A DNA stretch of 64,000 bases, taken from assembly GCA_903907955.1 (NCBI GenBank), contig CAIVPZ010000032.1, positions 1 through 64,000 of the forward strand, given 5' to 3'. Of the stretch, positions 1 to 7,886 are shown piece after piece. The notes below the pieces were generated by a model. The model worked only from the letters and a program-made list of their open reading frames with translations. It ran no database searches and was not told where the DNA came from. Source of the stretch: an uncultured Acetobacteraceae bacterium (GTDB taxonomy: Bacteria; Pseudomonadota; Alphaproteobacteria; Acetobacterales; Acetobacteraceae). Each line of letters begins with the position of its first letter. Within the stretch, counting starts at the first letter, position 1. A program made the position numbers and the translations under genes.

Positions 1-1
1 G

Positions 2-106
2 GGCGGCACCCCCGGCGGCGGCGGCGGCGGCGGCGGTTCGGGCACGGGCGGCGGCGGCGTCGGCGGCAAAGGGGGCAACGGGATCGCCGTTGTGGTGTGC
101 CAGTGA
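2..106 (+). CDS. 3' end of a glycine-rich phage protein (partial)
   Basis: Only the last 34 codons are inside the window. They encode an almost pure Gly/Ser/Thr stretch that ends in a short hydrophobic tail with a cysteine (AVVVCQ). The frame closes with a TGA that overlaps the ATG of the next gene (TGATG), which supports translation of this frame and coupling to its neighbour. The function cannot be told from a glycine tail; a virion or lysis-associated protein is possible from position only. Confidence 0.5.
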   Translation, partial: GGTPGGGGGGGGSGTGGGGVGGKGGNGIAVVVCQ

Positions 107-561
107 TGTGGCACCTGATCCTCGCGCTGCTGCTGGCGGCGCCGGCTGATGCCGGCAACTACGTCGTTGTCTGCACCGCCCCGTGTGTGGCTGGCGACGG
201 CACGACGCAGCCGGCCGGAACCGTCCTGAATCGCATCCTGGCCGCGCCCGGGTTTGTGCCCGGCGCCGGCCTCGCGCTGGCCCCGGATACCGGGCAGGCG
301 ATCTATTCCGCGGTCGTGGCGCCCGCCGTGCCGCAGTCGGTATCCATGGCACAGGCGCGCGCCGCGCTGTCCCGCGCCGGGCTGCTGGCCGCGGCTGATG
401 CGGCCGCCGCGGCGCTCGGCAGCGAGGCGGCGATCGCGTGGCAATTCTCCACGACGATTGGCCGCGCCAGTCCGGCGCTGGCCGCCGTGCAGGCCCGGCT
501 TGGGCTGTCCGACGCGCAGGTGGATGCGCTGTTCGTCGCCGCGGCGGCAATTGCGTTCTGA
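106..561 (+). CDS. Secreted phage protein of unknown function
   Basis: This 151-residue protein starts with a clear signal peptide (hydrophobic LILALLLAA, then cleavage near ADA-GN). The mature part has two close cysteines (CTAPC), then an alanine-rich, probably helical C-terminal half. An upstream in-frame GTG at 97 exists, but the ATG at 106 overlaps the preceding stop and puts the signal peptide at the true N-terminus. It precedes a lipoprotein and a muramidase, so a periplasmic lysis or spanin-like accessory role is a reasonable guess, but no family was recognised. Confidence is high for the gene and low for its role. Confidence 0.6.
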   Translation: MWHLILALLLAAPADAGNYVVVCTAPCVAGDGTTQPAGTVLNRILAAPGFVPGAGLALAPDTGQAIYSAVVAPAVPQSVSMAQARAALSRAGLLAAADAAAAALGSEAAIAWQFSTTIGRASPALAAVQARLGLSDAQVDALFVAAAAIAF

Positions 562-576
562 CCTGGAGGTTCCGGC

Positions 577-1026
577 ATGCCGATGATGCGCCCGATCTGC
601 CTCGCGCTGCTGCTGGCCGGGTGCGCCAGCCACCAGGCGCACGAGGTGCAGGCGTGGGCGGCCGGCCGCAGCCTCGCCGAGCTGGAGCAATGCGCCGGCA
701 AACCATCCGTCACCGATGCGCTGGCGGACGGCTCGGCCATCGCGCAGTGGGATTACGCGGAACCGGCGGGCAGCACGTCGCTGCCGTTGCCGATCGCGGC
801 GGCGGCGGGGATTGCCGAGGCGGCGCTGGGTCCGGTGGCCATGCTGGCGTCACTGGCCGGGGCCGGCAACGCATCGGCGTCGTTTTCGAATGCGGGGGCC
901 TGCCACGCCATCGCGACGGTGCGCGGCGGCGTCGTGGTGCGGCTGCGCTACGCCGGCCCGAACGGCGGCCTGAGCGGGCCGGATGCAGTGTGCGCGCCAA
1001 TCATGCGGGAGTGCCTGACGCCATGA
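577..1026 (+). CDS. Phage lipoprotein, possibly BamE/SmpA-like
   Basis: The 149-residue product has a short signal sequence ending in a good lipobox (LLAGC), so it should be lipidated. The mature part has a 'SLAELEQCAGKP...DG...AQWDY' region and a C-terminal 'VVVRLRYAGPNGG' strand, the layout of small BamE/SmpA-like lipoproteins. It ends in an ATGA overlap with the muramidase gene, so the two are translationally coupled. A place in the lysis cassette could mean an outer-membrane spanin-like role, while BamE-like lipoproteins carried by phages can also be lysogenic morons. A second lipoprotein of similar type lies at 8613-9023. The fold is inferred by eye and needs a profile search. Confidence 0.6.
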   Translation: MPMMRPICLALLLAGCASHQAHEVQAWAAGRSLAELEQCAGKPSVTDALADGSAIAQWDYAEPAGSTSLPLPIAAAAGIAEAALGPVAMLASLAGAGNASASFSNAGACHAIATVRGGVVVRLRYAGPNGGLSGPDAVCAPIMRECLTP

Positions 1027-1637
1027 TTTCTGTGCAGCCTTCCGAGCGCGCGATCGTCGCCATCATCGGTTGGGAAGTCGGTTCGCCCGACGAATACGAG
1101 ACGCGGCCGGAGTGGCCGGGTGGCGACAGCGGGATCACCATCGGCATCGGCTACGACCTCGGCTACGAAACCACGTTCCGCACCGACTGGCAGGCGCATC
1201 TGCCGGCCGGCGCGGTGGCGCGGCTGGCGACGCTGCGCGGGCTGATCGGCGCGCCGGCCATGCGCAGCATCGGCGCGCTGCGCGACATCGTGGTGCCGTT
1301 CGAGGCCGCGTCGGCGGTGTTCCGCGAACGCACCCTGCCGCGGGAAACCGCGCGCACGCTGGCGGTGTTCCCCGGCGCCGAGGCGCTGAGCGGCGACAGT
1401 TTCGGGGCGCTGGTGTCGCTGGTGTTCAATCGCGGCGCATCGCTGGACGGCGATCGGCGCAGCGAAATGCGCGGCATCCGCGACGCGCTGGCGCAGGACC
1501 GGGCCTGCCTGGTGCCGGAGATGCTGCGCGGCATGAAGCGGCTATGGCCGAACACCCCCGGCCTGCAACGCCGCCGCGACGGCGAGGCGCTGCTGTTCGA
1601 GGCAGGGTTGCCGCTCGGCATGATGGATATCGGCTGA
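1023..1637 (+). CDS. Phage endolysin, pesticin/T4-lysozyme-like muramidase
   Basis: This 204-residue protein should cleave the glycan strands of peptidoglycan at the end of the lytic cycle. Near the N-terminus 'IGWEVGS' supplies a candidate catalytic Glu, and 'GGDSGITIGIGYDLG' (about residues 35-50) is the signature seen in the pesticin C-terminal/T4 lysozyme-like family, with Asp and Thr in the E-D-T catalytic triad. No signal peptide is visible, so a holin or another export route is needed; none is obvious in the window. The ATG at 1023 overlaps the upstream stop; longer reading upstream in this frame only shadows the lipoprotein gene. The stop overlaps the traR start. Confidence 0.8.
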   Translation: MISVQPSERAIVAIIGWEVGSPDEYETRPEWPGGDSGITIGIGYDLGYETTFRTDWQAHLPAGAVARLATLRGLIGAPAMRSIGALRDIVVPFEAASAVFRERTLPRETARTLAVFPGAEALSGDSFGALVSLVFNRGASLDGDRRSEMRGIRDALAQDRACLVPEMLRGMKRLWPNTPGLQRRRDGEALLFEAGLPLGMMDIG

Positions 1638-1849
1638 TGGCCGACGATGCCGACATCGCGGCGGATCACGAACAGACGCTGCTCGATCTGCGCCTCGCCG
1701 AGGTGCTGCGCACCGCGCGGCTGCCGGCGCGGGTGGGGATCGCGTGCCTGATCTGCGGCGAGGAGATCAGCGCGGCGCGGCGGGCGGCGCTGCCGAATGC
1801 CTGCACGTGCGTGGACTGCCAGGGGCGATTTGAACGGAGACCCGCATGA
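1637..1849 (+). CDS. TraR/DksA-type C4 zinc-finger protein
   Basis: The 70-residue protein ends in a C-X2-C-X17-C-X2-C zinc finger (CLIC ... CVDC), the hallmark of phage and plasmid TraR proteins. These small DksA relatives bind the secondary channel of RNA polymerase and mimic DksA plus ppGpp. An N-terminal acidic helix (DDADIAADHEQ) fits the tip that reaches the polymerase active site. It overlaps both neighbours (TGATG upstream, ATGA downstream), so it is part of the late operon. A similar gene next to the lysis genes is common in Mu-like phages. Confidence 0.85.
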   Translation: MADDADIAADHEQTLLDLRLAEVLRTARLPARVGIACLICGEEISAARRAALPNACTCVDCQGRFERRPA

Positions 1850-2193
1850 ATCTCAGCCTGGATGAAAACACCGTCGTCTCGTTCCTGCCGCCGGCGATCG
1901 GGGGCGCGCTGCTGGCGATGCAGGCCTGGTTCGGGCGGCGGTTTGCCGATCGCGTGACCGTGGATGCGGTGGCCGCCCGGGTGGATCTGCTGGCGGAGCA
2001 GGTGGATGCGCATCATCACCAGTTGCTGGTGATCGAGGAGGCGGTGAAGCACCTGCCGACAACGGCGGAAATGCACCGCATCGAAATCCTGGTGACCACG
2101 CTGCACGGCAAATACGACGCGCAGACCGGCCTGCTGAACGGGGTGCTGCACAAGGTTGAACTGATCGACGAAAGCCTGAAGCGGAGCGCATGA
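1846..2193 (+). CDS. DUF2730 family phage protein (Mu gp25-like)
   Basis: This 115-residue protein has an N-terminal hydrophobic helix (about residues 10-28, FLPPAIGGALLAMQAWF) followed by a long heptad-rich helix that should form a coiled coil. This architecture and its place just before the terminase block match the DUF2730 proteins of Mu-like phages. The role in the family is unknown; a membrane-anchored oligomer is likely from sequence. It overlaps traR upstream and the next gene downstream by four bases each. Confidence 0.7.
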   Translation: MNLSLDENTVVSFLPPAIGGALLAMQAWFGRRFADRVTVDAVAARVDLLAEQVDAHHHQLLVIEEAVKHLPTTAEMHRIEILVTTLHGKYDAQTGLLNGVLHKVELIDESLKRSA

Positions 2194-2489
2194 TGGATTA
2201 CCTGCAACGGATCGCCGAGGACCGGCGGCTGTCGATCCTGCTGCTGCTGGACGCCTCGCCCGGCGGCGCGGCCAACGAGGCGCTGCTGCAGTCGGCGTTG
2301 CCGGAATTCGGGCACGATCCATCCGCCGACCAGGTGCGCACCGATCTGGCATGGCTGGCCGAACAGCGGCTGCTGGGCCAGCGCGACATGCAGGGGCTGA
2401 TGGTCGCCACCATCACGGTGCGCGGCATCGACGCGGCGCATGGCCGCGCGACGGTGCCCGGCGTGAAGCGGCCCCGGCCGGGCGCCTGA
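2190..2489 (+). CDS. VpaChn25_0724-type phage winged-helix protein
   Basis: The 99-residue product begins 'MDYLQRIAEDRRLSILLLLDASPGGAANEALLQSAL' and continues into a predicted winged helix ending 'ITVRGIDAAHGRATVPGVKRP', the pattern of the VpaChn25_0724 family found between DUF2730 and DUF3486 in Mu/B3-like phages. It probably binds DNA and may assist packaging or late regulation; its exact task is unproven. Two Met codons are adjacent at the start; either may be used. Two bases separate its stop from the small terminase start. Confidence 0.75.
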   Translation: MMDYLQRIAEDRRLSILLLLDASPGGAANEALLQSALPEFGHDPSADQVRTDLAWLAEQRLLGQRDMQGLMVATITVRGIDAAHGRATVPGVKRPRPGA

Positions 2490-2491
2490 GC

Positions 2492-3034
2492 GTGGCCCGC
2501 CGCAGCAGCATCGACATGCTGGACCCGCGCATCAAGGCCGCGGTGGACGCCGCGATTACCGAAGGGCGGGTGTCGATCGACGAGCTGGTGGTGCTGATCC
2601 GCGGCGCCGGCGGCGATGCCAGCCGCAGCGCGGTCGGCCGCTATCGCCGCGGCTTCGAGGAAAGCCTGACCCGGTATCGCGAGGCGCAGGCGGTGGCCGG
2701 CCGCTGGGTGGCGCAGTTCCAGGCCGACCCGGCCGGCGATGTCGGGCGGCTGCTGGCCGAGATGGTCAAGACGCTGGCGTTCCAGACGATGGCGGAGGCG
2801 AACGAGGAAGACTGCACGCTGGACCCGAAATCGCTCGGCTTCCTGGCGCGCGCGGTGAAGGACCTGGCCGCGGTGGACAAGACCAAGGCCGAACTGGAAG
2901 CGCGGGTGCGCGGCGAGATGAAGGCGGAGATCGAGAAGAAACTGGCGCAGGTGGAAAGCGATGCCGCGCAGCAGCCGATGACGCCGGCACAGGCGCTGGA
3001 GCGCGTGCGCGCGCTGTATCGCGGCGAGGGGTGA
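2492..3034 (+). CDS. Small terminase subunit, DUF3486 (Mu gp27-like)
   Basis: The 180-residue product starts at GTG 2492 with 'MARRSSIDML', the almost invariant N-terminus of DUF3486 proteins, which decides the start. A helix-turn-helix-like segment follows ('VSIDELVVLIRGAGG...SRSAVGRYRR', about residues 25-55), suited to recognising the packaging site. The C-terminal half is charged and helical (KAELEARVRGEMKAEIEKK) and should oligomerise. In Mu-like phages this protein partners gp28 to start headful packaging from the prophage left end. The large subunit follows after one base. Confidence 0.85.
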   Translation: MARRSSIDMLDPRIKAAVDAAITEGRVSIDELVVLIRGAGGDASRSAVGRYRRGFEESLTRYREAQAVAGRWVAQFQADPAGDVGRLLAEMVKTLAFQTMAEANEEDCTLDPKSLGFLARAVKDLAAVDKTKAELEARVRGEMKAEIEKKLAQVESDAAQQPMTPAQALERVRALYRGEG

Positions 3035-3035
3035 G

Positions 3036-4370
3036 ATGCCCGGCCTGCTCTACCCCTATCAGCGGCGCTGGCTGGACGATGCCAGCCGGTTCAAGATCGG
3101 CATGTTCGCGCGCCAGACCGGCAAGACCTTCACCACCACGCTGGAAATCGTCGACGACTGCGTGGCGGCCGACATGGCCGGCGGGCGGGCGCGCTGGGTG
3201 ATCCTGTCGCGCGGCGAGCGGCAGGCGCGCGAGGCGATGGACGAAGGCGTCAAGCTGCACCTGCGCGCCTACGGCATGGCGGCGGAGTTGCTTGAGACCG
3301 ACGTGAAGTTTGACGACATCACCTATCGCGCCGTCGAGGTGGCGTTTCCGCGCGGCGGGCGCATCACCGCGCTGCCGGCCAACCCGGACACCGCGCGCGG
3401 CTATTCCGCCAACGTGTTCCTGGACGAATTCGCCTTCCATGCCGACAGCCGGGCGATCTGGAAGGCGCTGTTCCCGGTGGTGTCGAAGTCCGGGCTGCGG
3501 CTGCGGGTGACCAGCACGCCGAACGGCAAGAACAACCGGTTCTATGAGCTGTGGAGCGCCACCGATCAGGTCTGGTCGCGCCACCGGGCGGACATCCACC
3601 AGGCGGTGGCGGACGGGCTGGACCGCAACGTCGCCGAGCTGCGCGCCGGGCTGGCCGATGAGGATGCGTGGCGGCAGGAATACGAGCTGGAGTTCCAGGA
3701 TGAAGCCGGCGCCTGGCTGAGCTACGACATCATCTCCGCCTGCGAGGATGCCGCCGCCGGCCAGCCCGACCTGTACCAGGGCGGCCCCTGTGTGATCGGC
3801 AACGATATCGCGCGCCGCAATGATCTGTGGGTGGCGTGGGTGGGCGAGATCATCGGCGACGTGCTGTGGACGCGCGAGATTTCCACCCTGCGCGCCGCCA
3901 GCTTCGCCGCCCAGGATGCGGAGATCGCCCGGCTGATGGAACGCTACCGGGTCGAGCGCCTGGTGATGGACCAGACCGGCATGGGCGAAAAGCCGGTGGA
4001 GGATGCCAAGCGGCTGTATGGCGCCGGGCGGGTGTTCGGCATTCAACTGGTCGGCGCGGTGCGGCTGAACGTGGCGACGGTGGCCAAGCAGCGCTTCGAG
4101 GACCGGCGGATGCGCATTCCGATGGGCGATGCGGCGCTGCGGGCGGATTTGCACAAGATCAAGAAGGTCAACAGCGAAACCGGGCTGCCGCGGCTGGTGG
4201 CCGAGCGCGACGGCGAAGGCCATGCCGACCGCGCCTGGGCGGCGTTCCTGTGCACCGCCGGCGCCGATCCCTACCTGACCGCCGGCACCACCGGCGTGCT
4301 GGAATTCTACCGCGCGCAGGCCGCCGCGCGGGCCGCCGCGGTGGAAGCAGCCGTGAGGGCGCGGGCATGA
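3036..4370 (+). CDS. Large terminase subunit (Mu gp28-like ATPase/nuclease)
   Basis: This 444-residue motor pumps phage DNA into the prohead and cuts it. The ATPase half shows a Walker A (ARQTGKTF, residues 25-32), an acidic Walker B (NVFLDEFAFH, about 127-136) and a coupling 'TSTPNGKNN' segment. The nuclease half shows the RNase H-like acidic residues in 'VIGNDIARR' (about 253), 'VMDQTGMGEKP' (about 309) and 'HADRAWA' (about 395). Length and motif order fit the family. It sits between the small terminase and a small coupled gene, and its stop overlaps the next ATG. Confidence 0.92.
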   Translation: MPGLLYPYQRRWLDDASRFKIGMFARQTGKTFTTTLEIVDDCVAADMAGGRARWVILSRGERQAREAMDEGVKLHLRAYGMAAELLETDVKFDDITYRAVEVAFPRGGRITALPANPDTARGYSANVFLDEFAFHADSRAIWKALFPVVSKSGLRLRVTSTPNGKNNRFYELWSATDQVWSRHRADIHQAVADGLDRNVAELRAGLADEDAWRQEYELEFQDEAGAWLSYDIISACEDAAAGQPDLYQGGPCVIGNDIARRNDLWVAWVGEIIGDVLWTREISTLRAASFAAQDAEIARLMERYRVERLVMDQTGMGEKPVEDAKRLYGAGRVFGIQLVGAVRLNVATVAKQRFEDRRMRIPMGDAALRADLHKIKKVNSETGLPRLVAERDGEGHADRAWAAFLCTAGADPYLTAGTTGVLEFYRAQAAARAAAVEAAVRARA

Positions 4371-4666
4371 GCATTCCGCCGCGCGAGGCCGACGATGACG
4401 ATGCCGGCCGGCTGGCGCTGGCGCAGACCGAACTCGCGCGGCGCATGATTGCGGCACTGCGGGCGGCGGGCATTCCGCCCGGCCACGCCGATGCGCGGCT
4501 GCTGCGGCAATTGATCCGGCTCGATCTGGAGCGGATCGCCGACGAGGACCGCGACCTGCTGCGCGGGCTGGCCTGGCGCTGGCGCCGCCGGTTGCCGCCG
4601 GCGCTGGCACCGAAACTGCCGCCGCATGATCCGCTGGTGCGGGCGATGGAGAACACAACGGCATGA
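4367..4666 (+). CDS. Small phage protein between terminase and portal
   Basis: The 99-residue, Arg/Ala/Leu-rich product is largely helical and has no recognised domain. The ATG at 4367 overlaps the terminase stop and its own stop overlaps the portal ATG (both ATGA), so it is translated as part of the head operon. Residues 'LRQLIRLDLERIADEDRDLLRGLAWRWRR' suggest an amphipathic helix. A packaging or portal accessory role is inferred from position only. Confidence 0.6.
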   Translation: MSIPPREADDDDAGRLALAQTELARRMIAALRAAGIPPGHADARLLRQLIRLDLERIADEDRDLLRGLAWRWRRRLPPALAPKLPPHDPLVRAMENTTA

Positions 4667-7116
4667 AACGGACCGGGCTGGTCACGCGCATTGCGCAGGC
4701 CGCAACCTATGTGTTTGGCGGCAGCACGCCGGATGGCTGGTTTCCGCCGCTGGCCCCGCTGGCGCCGCTGGCGCCGCCGGAGGTGGCCGGGCGGCAGTTC
4801 GATTACCCGTCCGGCTACAACCTCAACAGCCAGCCGCGCGCCGACGAGGCGATCGGTTTTCCGCAGTTGCGGGCGCTGGCGGAAAACTACGACCTGCTGC
4901 GGCTGGTGATTGAAACGCGCAAGGACCAGCTTGCAAATTTGCGCTGGTCGATCAAGCCGCGCGACAAGGCGAAGCACGGCGGCGACGATCCGCGGGTGAA
5001 GCGGATCACCGATTTCCTGGCCTACCCGGACCGCGAGCACGCCTGGGACCAGTGGCTGCGGATGCTGGTGGAAGACCTGCTGGTGATCGACGCGCCGGCG
5101 CTGTATCCGCGGCGCACCCTGGCCGGCGACCTGTATGCGCTGGAGCCGATCGACGGGGCGACGATCAAGCGGGTGATCGACGATTACGGCCGCACCCCGC
5201 TGGCGCCCACCCCGGCCTATCAGCAGGTGCTGCACGGCGTTCCAGCGGTCAATTACACCACCGACCAACTGCTGTATTTCCCGCGCAACCTGCGCACCAA
5301 CCGGGTCTATGGCTACAGCCCGGTCGAGCAGATCGTGATTACCGTCAACACGGCGCTGCGCCGGCAGATGCACAAGCTGGAATTCTACACCGCCGGCTCG
5401 GTGCCGGACGCGCTGGGCGGCGTGCCGGACAACTGGAATGTCGGGCAGATCGGCGAGTGGCAGCAATACTGGGACGCGCTGCTGACCGACGATACCGCGG
5501 CGCGGCGGCGGGTGCGCTGGGTGCCGGCGGCGATCGCCAAGGCGTTCGTGCAGACCAAGGAAGCCGCGCTGAAAGACGAGTTCGACGAATGGCTGGCGCG
5601 GATTGTCTGCTACGCGCTGTCGGTGTCGCCGCAATGGGCGATCAAGCAGATGAACCGCGCCACCTCGGACACGGCGCAGGAACAGGCGCTGCAGGAAGGT
5701 CTGGCGCCGTTGCAGGCCTGGGCGAAGTCGGCGCTGGACCGCATCCTGGCGCGCTGTTTCGACGCGCCGGACCTGGAACTGAGCTGGGAGGAAACCCAGG
5801 AGATCGACCCGGGCGATCAGGCGAAGGTGGCGGACACCTATCTGCGCGCCGGGGTGCTGACGATCAACGAAGTGCGGTCCGACCTCGGCCGCGACCCGGT
5901 GGACGGCGGCGACGAACCGCTGCTGTTCTTCGGGTCCGGCGTGGTGCCGCTGCGCGAGGCGCTGACCGCCGGCGAGGCCGCGCCGGGCGATCCGGCGCCG
6001 GGCGATCCGGCGCCGGGCGATCCGGCGCCGCCCTCCGCGGCGATGGCCAAGCGGGCCGGCGGGCATCGGGAAGCCGATCTGGCCGGCGTTTGGCAGCACT
6101 TCTTCGACAGCGAGGCGCCGCGCATCGCGCGCCAGGTGGCGCATGCTTCCCGCCGCGAGACGCCCATGGCCAAGGCGGCCGGCGACGGCGGCGAAGCGGC
6201 CGACGAAGACCCGGAACAACCTGAGCTGCCCGCCGCCGTTGGAGCGGCTGGCGCGGCGGCGGCTGCCGAGACTCCGCTGTCGGCGGAGGAAGCCGCGGCG
6301 ATCGCCGCCGCTGCCGGCAACGGCACCGGCACGGCCGGCGCCGGTGCAGCCGCCGCCGCCGCGGCGGAAGGCGGCGAAGCGGGCATCGGCGAGGCGATCG
6401 CGGCGGCGATCGAGGAGGCGGTGGCGGCGGCGCCATGGCCCGCCATGCAGCAGACAACCGCGGTGGCGCTGGGCGCGGCGGCGCGCGGCGGGGTGGCGGA
6501 GGGCACCGGCGCGCTGGGGCAGATCGTCGCCGGCATCAGCACGCAGGACATCACCAATCTGGCCAACCCGCGCGCCGTGGCCTGGGCGCAGGCGCGCGCC
6601 GCCGAGCTGGTGCGCGGGGTGGCGCAGACCACGAAGGACAGCATCCGCGCCCTGGTGGTGCGGGCCGAGCAGGAAGGCTGGAGCGTGGCGCGGCTGCAAG
6701 GCGCGATCGAGACGGCGCACGCCTTCGCCCCCGAGCGGGCGCTGCTGATCGCGCGCACCGAGCTGGCGCGGGCCGACATCCAGGGCAACCTGACCGGCTG
6801 GCAGGGGGCGATGCAGCGCACCGGGCTGACCGTCCAGAAGCGGGTGGTGCTGGGGATGAACGAAAAGCACTGCGTGGCCTGCACCAGCGCGGTGCTGGAG
6901 GGCGCGATCGCGCTGGACGACCGTTTCAACGTCGGCTTTGCGCCGCCGTTCCATCCGAACTGCTACTGCACGCTGATCCCGGTGGTCGGCGGGGCGATGG
7001 CGAAAAGCGCCGACCAGCCGCCGGTGCGCGCGGCTGCCGGGGCGATTTGGCCCGCTGAGACGGGCGCGGCCGAGCGGCCATTCTGCGACCCTGCAACACA
7101 AGGAGCTGCCACATGA
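4663..7116 (+). CDS. Portal protein fused to Mu F-like minor head protein
   Basis: This 817-residue protein joins two normally separate head proteins. Residues 1 to about 420 are a portal: 'ENYDLLRLVIETRKDQLANLRW' near residue 75, and the conserved 'YSPVEQIVITVNTALRRQ' helix near 220. A low-complexity Ala/Gly/Pro/Glu linker (about 425-600) carries a short tandem PGDPA repeat. The end (about 640-790) is a MuF domain with 'RALLIARTELARADIQGNLTGW' (about 690-712) and the cysteine/histidine set 'HCVACTS' (735) and 'HPNCYC' (764). The portal forms the DNA gate; MuF proteins bind it and may be injected. No frameshift or internal stop was seen, so the fusion appears genuine. Confidence 0.85.
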   Translation: MKRTGLVTRIAQAATYVFGGSTPDGWFPPLAPLAPLAPPEVAGRQFDYPSGYNLNSQPRADEAIGFPQLRALAENYDLLRLVIETRKDQLANLRWSIKPRDKAKHGGDDPRVKRITDFLAYPDREHAWDQWLRMLVEDLLVIDAPALYPRRTLAGDLYALEPIDGATIKRVIDDYGRTPLAPTPAYQQVLHGVPAVNYTTDQLLYFPRNLRTNRVYGYSPVEQIVITVNTALRRQMHKLEFYTAGSVPDALGGVPDNWNVGQIGEWQQYWDALLTDDTAARRRVRWVPAAIAKAFVQTKEAALKDEFDEWLARIVCYALSVSPQWAIKQMNRATSDTAQEQALQEGLAPLQAWAKSALDRILARCFDAPDLELSWEETQEIDPGDQAKVADTYLRAGVLTINEVRSDLGRDPVDGGDEPLLFFGSGVVPLREALTAGEAAPGDPAPGDPAPGDPAPPSAAMAKRAGGHREADLAGVWQHFFDSEAPRIARQVAHASRRETPMAKAAGDGGEAADEDPEQPELPAAVGAAGAAAAAETPLSAEEAAAIAAAAGNGTGTAGAGAAAAAAAEGGEAGIGEAIAAAIEEAVAAAPWPAMQQTTAVALGAAARGGVAEGTGALGQIVAGISTQDITNLANPRAVAWAQARAAELVRGVAQTTKDSIRALVVRAEQEGWSVARLQGAIETAHAFAPERALLIARTELARADIQGNLTGWQGAMQRTGLTVQKRVVLGMNEKHCVACTSAVLEGAIALDDRFNVGFAPPFHPNCYCTLIPVVGGAMAKSADQPPVRAAAGAIWPAETGAAERPFCDPATQGAAT
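5980..6030 (+). repeat. 15-bp tandem repeat, 3.4 copies, in portal-MuF linker
   Basis: The unit GCGCCGGGCGATCCG repeats at 5980, 5995 and 6010, with a partial fourth copy. It encodes (APGDP)n in the linker between portal and MuF domains. The copies are identical at the DNA level, which points to recent slippage; the length is a multiple of three, so copy change keeps the frame. Confidence 0.9.
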
Positions 7117-7400
7117 TCCGAGCCACCCCACGGGCCCCGCGAAATTCGGTCGTCACCACGGCGGGCACGCCTGTGATCGTGTTCGATGTCGGTGGCACCG
7201 ACAACGTGGCGGACATCATCAACCCGACCACCGCGCCCGGCGCGCTGTATGTGGACATCTTCACGACGGCAGCCATCGGATTGCCCACCTCGCTGCCGCT
7301 GCAACCGGGGCAGTCCTACCGGGTGTCGGGGCCGATCTCGACGGCGATCACCGTGGTGTCGGCCTACAACGGCCATGCGTTCAACGCCGTGGCATACTGA
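7113..7400 (+). CDS. Small phage virion-associated protein, unknown
   Basis: The 95-residue product is beta-rich with an immunoglobulin-like feel ('TTAGTPVIVFDVGGTDNVADIINPT...LPLQPGQSYRVSGPISTAITVVSAYNGHAF'). A strong Shine-Dalgarno AAGGAG at 7100-7105 and an ATGA overlap with the portal stop support the start. It may be a head decoration or stabilising protein from its place in the head module, but no family was recognised. Confidence 0.55.
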   Translation: MIRATPRAPRNSVVTTAGTPVIVFDVGGTDNVADIINPTTAPGALYVDIFTTAAIGLPTSLPLQPGQSYRVSGPISTAITVVSAYNGHAFNAVAY

Positions 7401-7466
7401 GCGGGCGTTCGGGGGCGGCTTAGACGGCGCTTGACGCGGTTTGAGTCCAAAGCGTAGCGTTCTGGC

Positions 7467-7609
7467 GGGGCCTGATAACCCCAGGAGTTGCCCATGATGA
7501 CGATCAGTTCGAGGCGTGGCAGAATGCCTCTGCCGGGGGCCGCTGGCGCATGTCCAAGGCGCAAGCCCAAAGGCCAGCGGGCCGTTACTCCAATGCGGTT
7601 ATCAGCCCC
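7467..7609 (+). ncRNA. c4-like antisense RNA element upstream of the antirepressor
   Basis: The + strand transcript folds into a closed multi-stem element. The outer stem is GGGGCCTGATAACC (7467-7480) with GGTTATCAGCCCC (7597-7609), one base bulged, continued by GGAGT (7484-7488) with ACTCC (7587-7591). Inside are GGCAGA/TCTGCC (7518-7523/7529-7534) and GGCCGCTGGC/GCCAGCGGGCC (7538-7547/7573-7583, one bulge). The segment CTCCAAT-5 nt-TATCAG (7588-7605) is also colinearly complementary to CTGATA-6 nt-ATTGGAG (7641-7659), which contains the ribosome site of the next gene. In phages P1, P7 and P4, c4-type RNAs control antirepressor synthesis this way. The AAGCCCAAAGGCC stretch at 7563-7575 resembles the conserved core I associate with c4 RNAs. 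A covariance search was not possible. Confidence 0.55.
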
Positions 7610-7613
7610 CGGC

Positions 7614-7659
7614 GCTGCGCCTGCCGCGCAGCAACGCGCCCTGATAGGCGCGATTGGAG
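7614..7659 (+). promoter_or_regulatory. Hairpins and antisense target covering the ribosome site of the coupled gene
   Basis: Two perfect hairpins stand in series: GCTGCGC/GCGCAGC (7614-7620/7626-7632, loop CTGCC) and CGCGCC/GGCGCG (7635-7640/7647-7652, loop CTGATA). The second loop and the following ATTGGAG (7653-7659) are exactly complementary to the TATCAG and CTCCAAT elements of the upstream c4-like RNA. TTGGAG is the Shine-Dalgarno sequence of the gene at 7668. Pairing in cis or trans would hide the ribosome site; this is inference from complementarity. Confidence 0.5.
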
Positions 7660-7667
7660 ACACCCGA

Positions 7668-7886
7668 ATGCAAATCTACGTGGACCCGAAATACCCCACG
7701 CAGGCGCTCGATAGCGTCTGCTGGCAGTTGAAGATGCTGCGGTGCCTGTTGAGCCAGGACAGCAAGAACGGCATCGACCTGGATGAGGACGCGCTGGCCG
7801 GCATGTGCGAACTGCTGAATGCCATGGCGGACTGCGTGACCGAGGTTGGGCAGATGGCCGGCGCGATGGGGAGGAAGGCGGCATGA
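7668..7886 (+). CDS. Small protein coupled to the antirepressor (icd-like position)
   Basis: The 72-residue acidic, cysteine-containing product (MQIYVDPKYP...MGRKAA) is predicted to be mostly helical, with no known domain. The Shine-Dalgarno TTGGAG at 7654-7659 lies seven to eight bases before the ATG. An in-frame ATG at 7494 with its own AGGAG could give a longer, Arg/Pro-rich 130-residue form, but that extension runs through the structured RNA and looks non-coding. The stop overlaps the antirepressor ATG (ATGA), so translation of this gene probably drives the antirepressor, as icd does for ant in phage P1. Sequence similarity to Icd is not claimed. Confidence 0.65.
   Translation: MQIYVDPKYPTQALDSVCWQLKMLRCLLSQDSKNGIDLDEDALAGMCELLNAMADCVTEVGQMAGAMGRKAA

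Noticed and set aside
4168-7131. 987-codon minus-strand open frame opposite the portal-MuF gene
   Set aside because: Long antisense frames are expected at 70% GC; the + strand has recognised domains and overlapping starts, and the antisense product is Arg/His-rich without any fold.
7494-7667. N-terminal extension of the 72-codon gene from ATG 7494
   Set aside because: It has a good AGGAG site, but the extension is Arg/Pro/Ala-rich and lies on paired stems of the RNA element; the ATG at 7668 has its own ribosome site. A longer form is not fully excluded.
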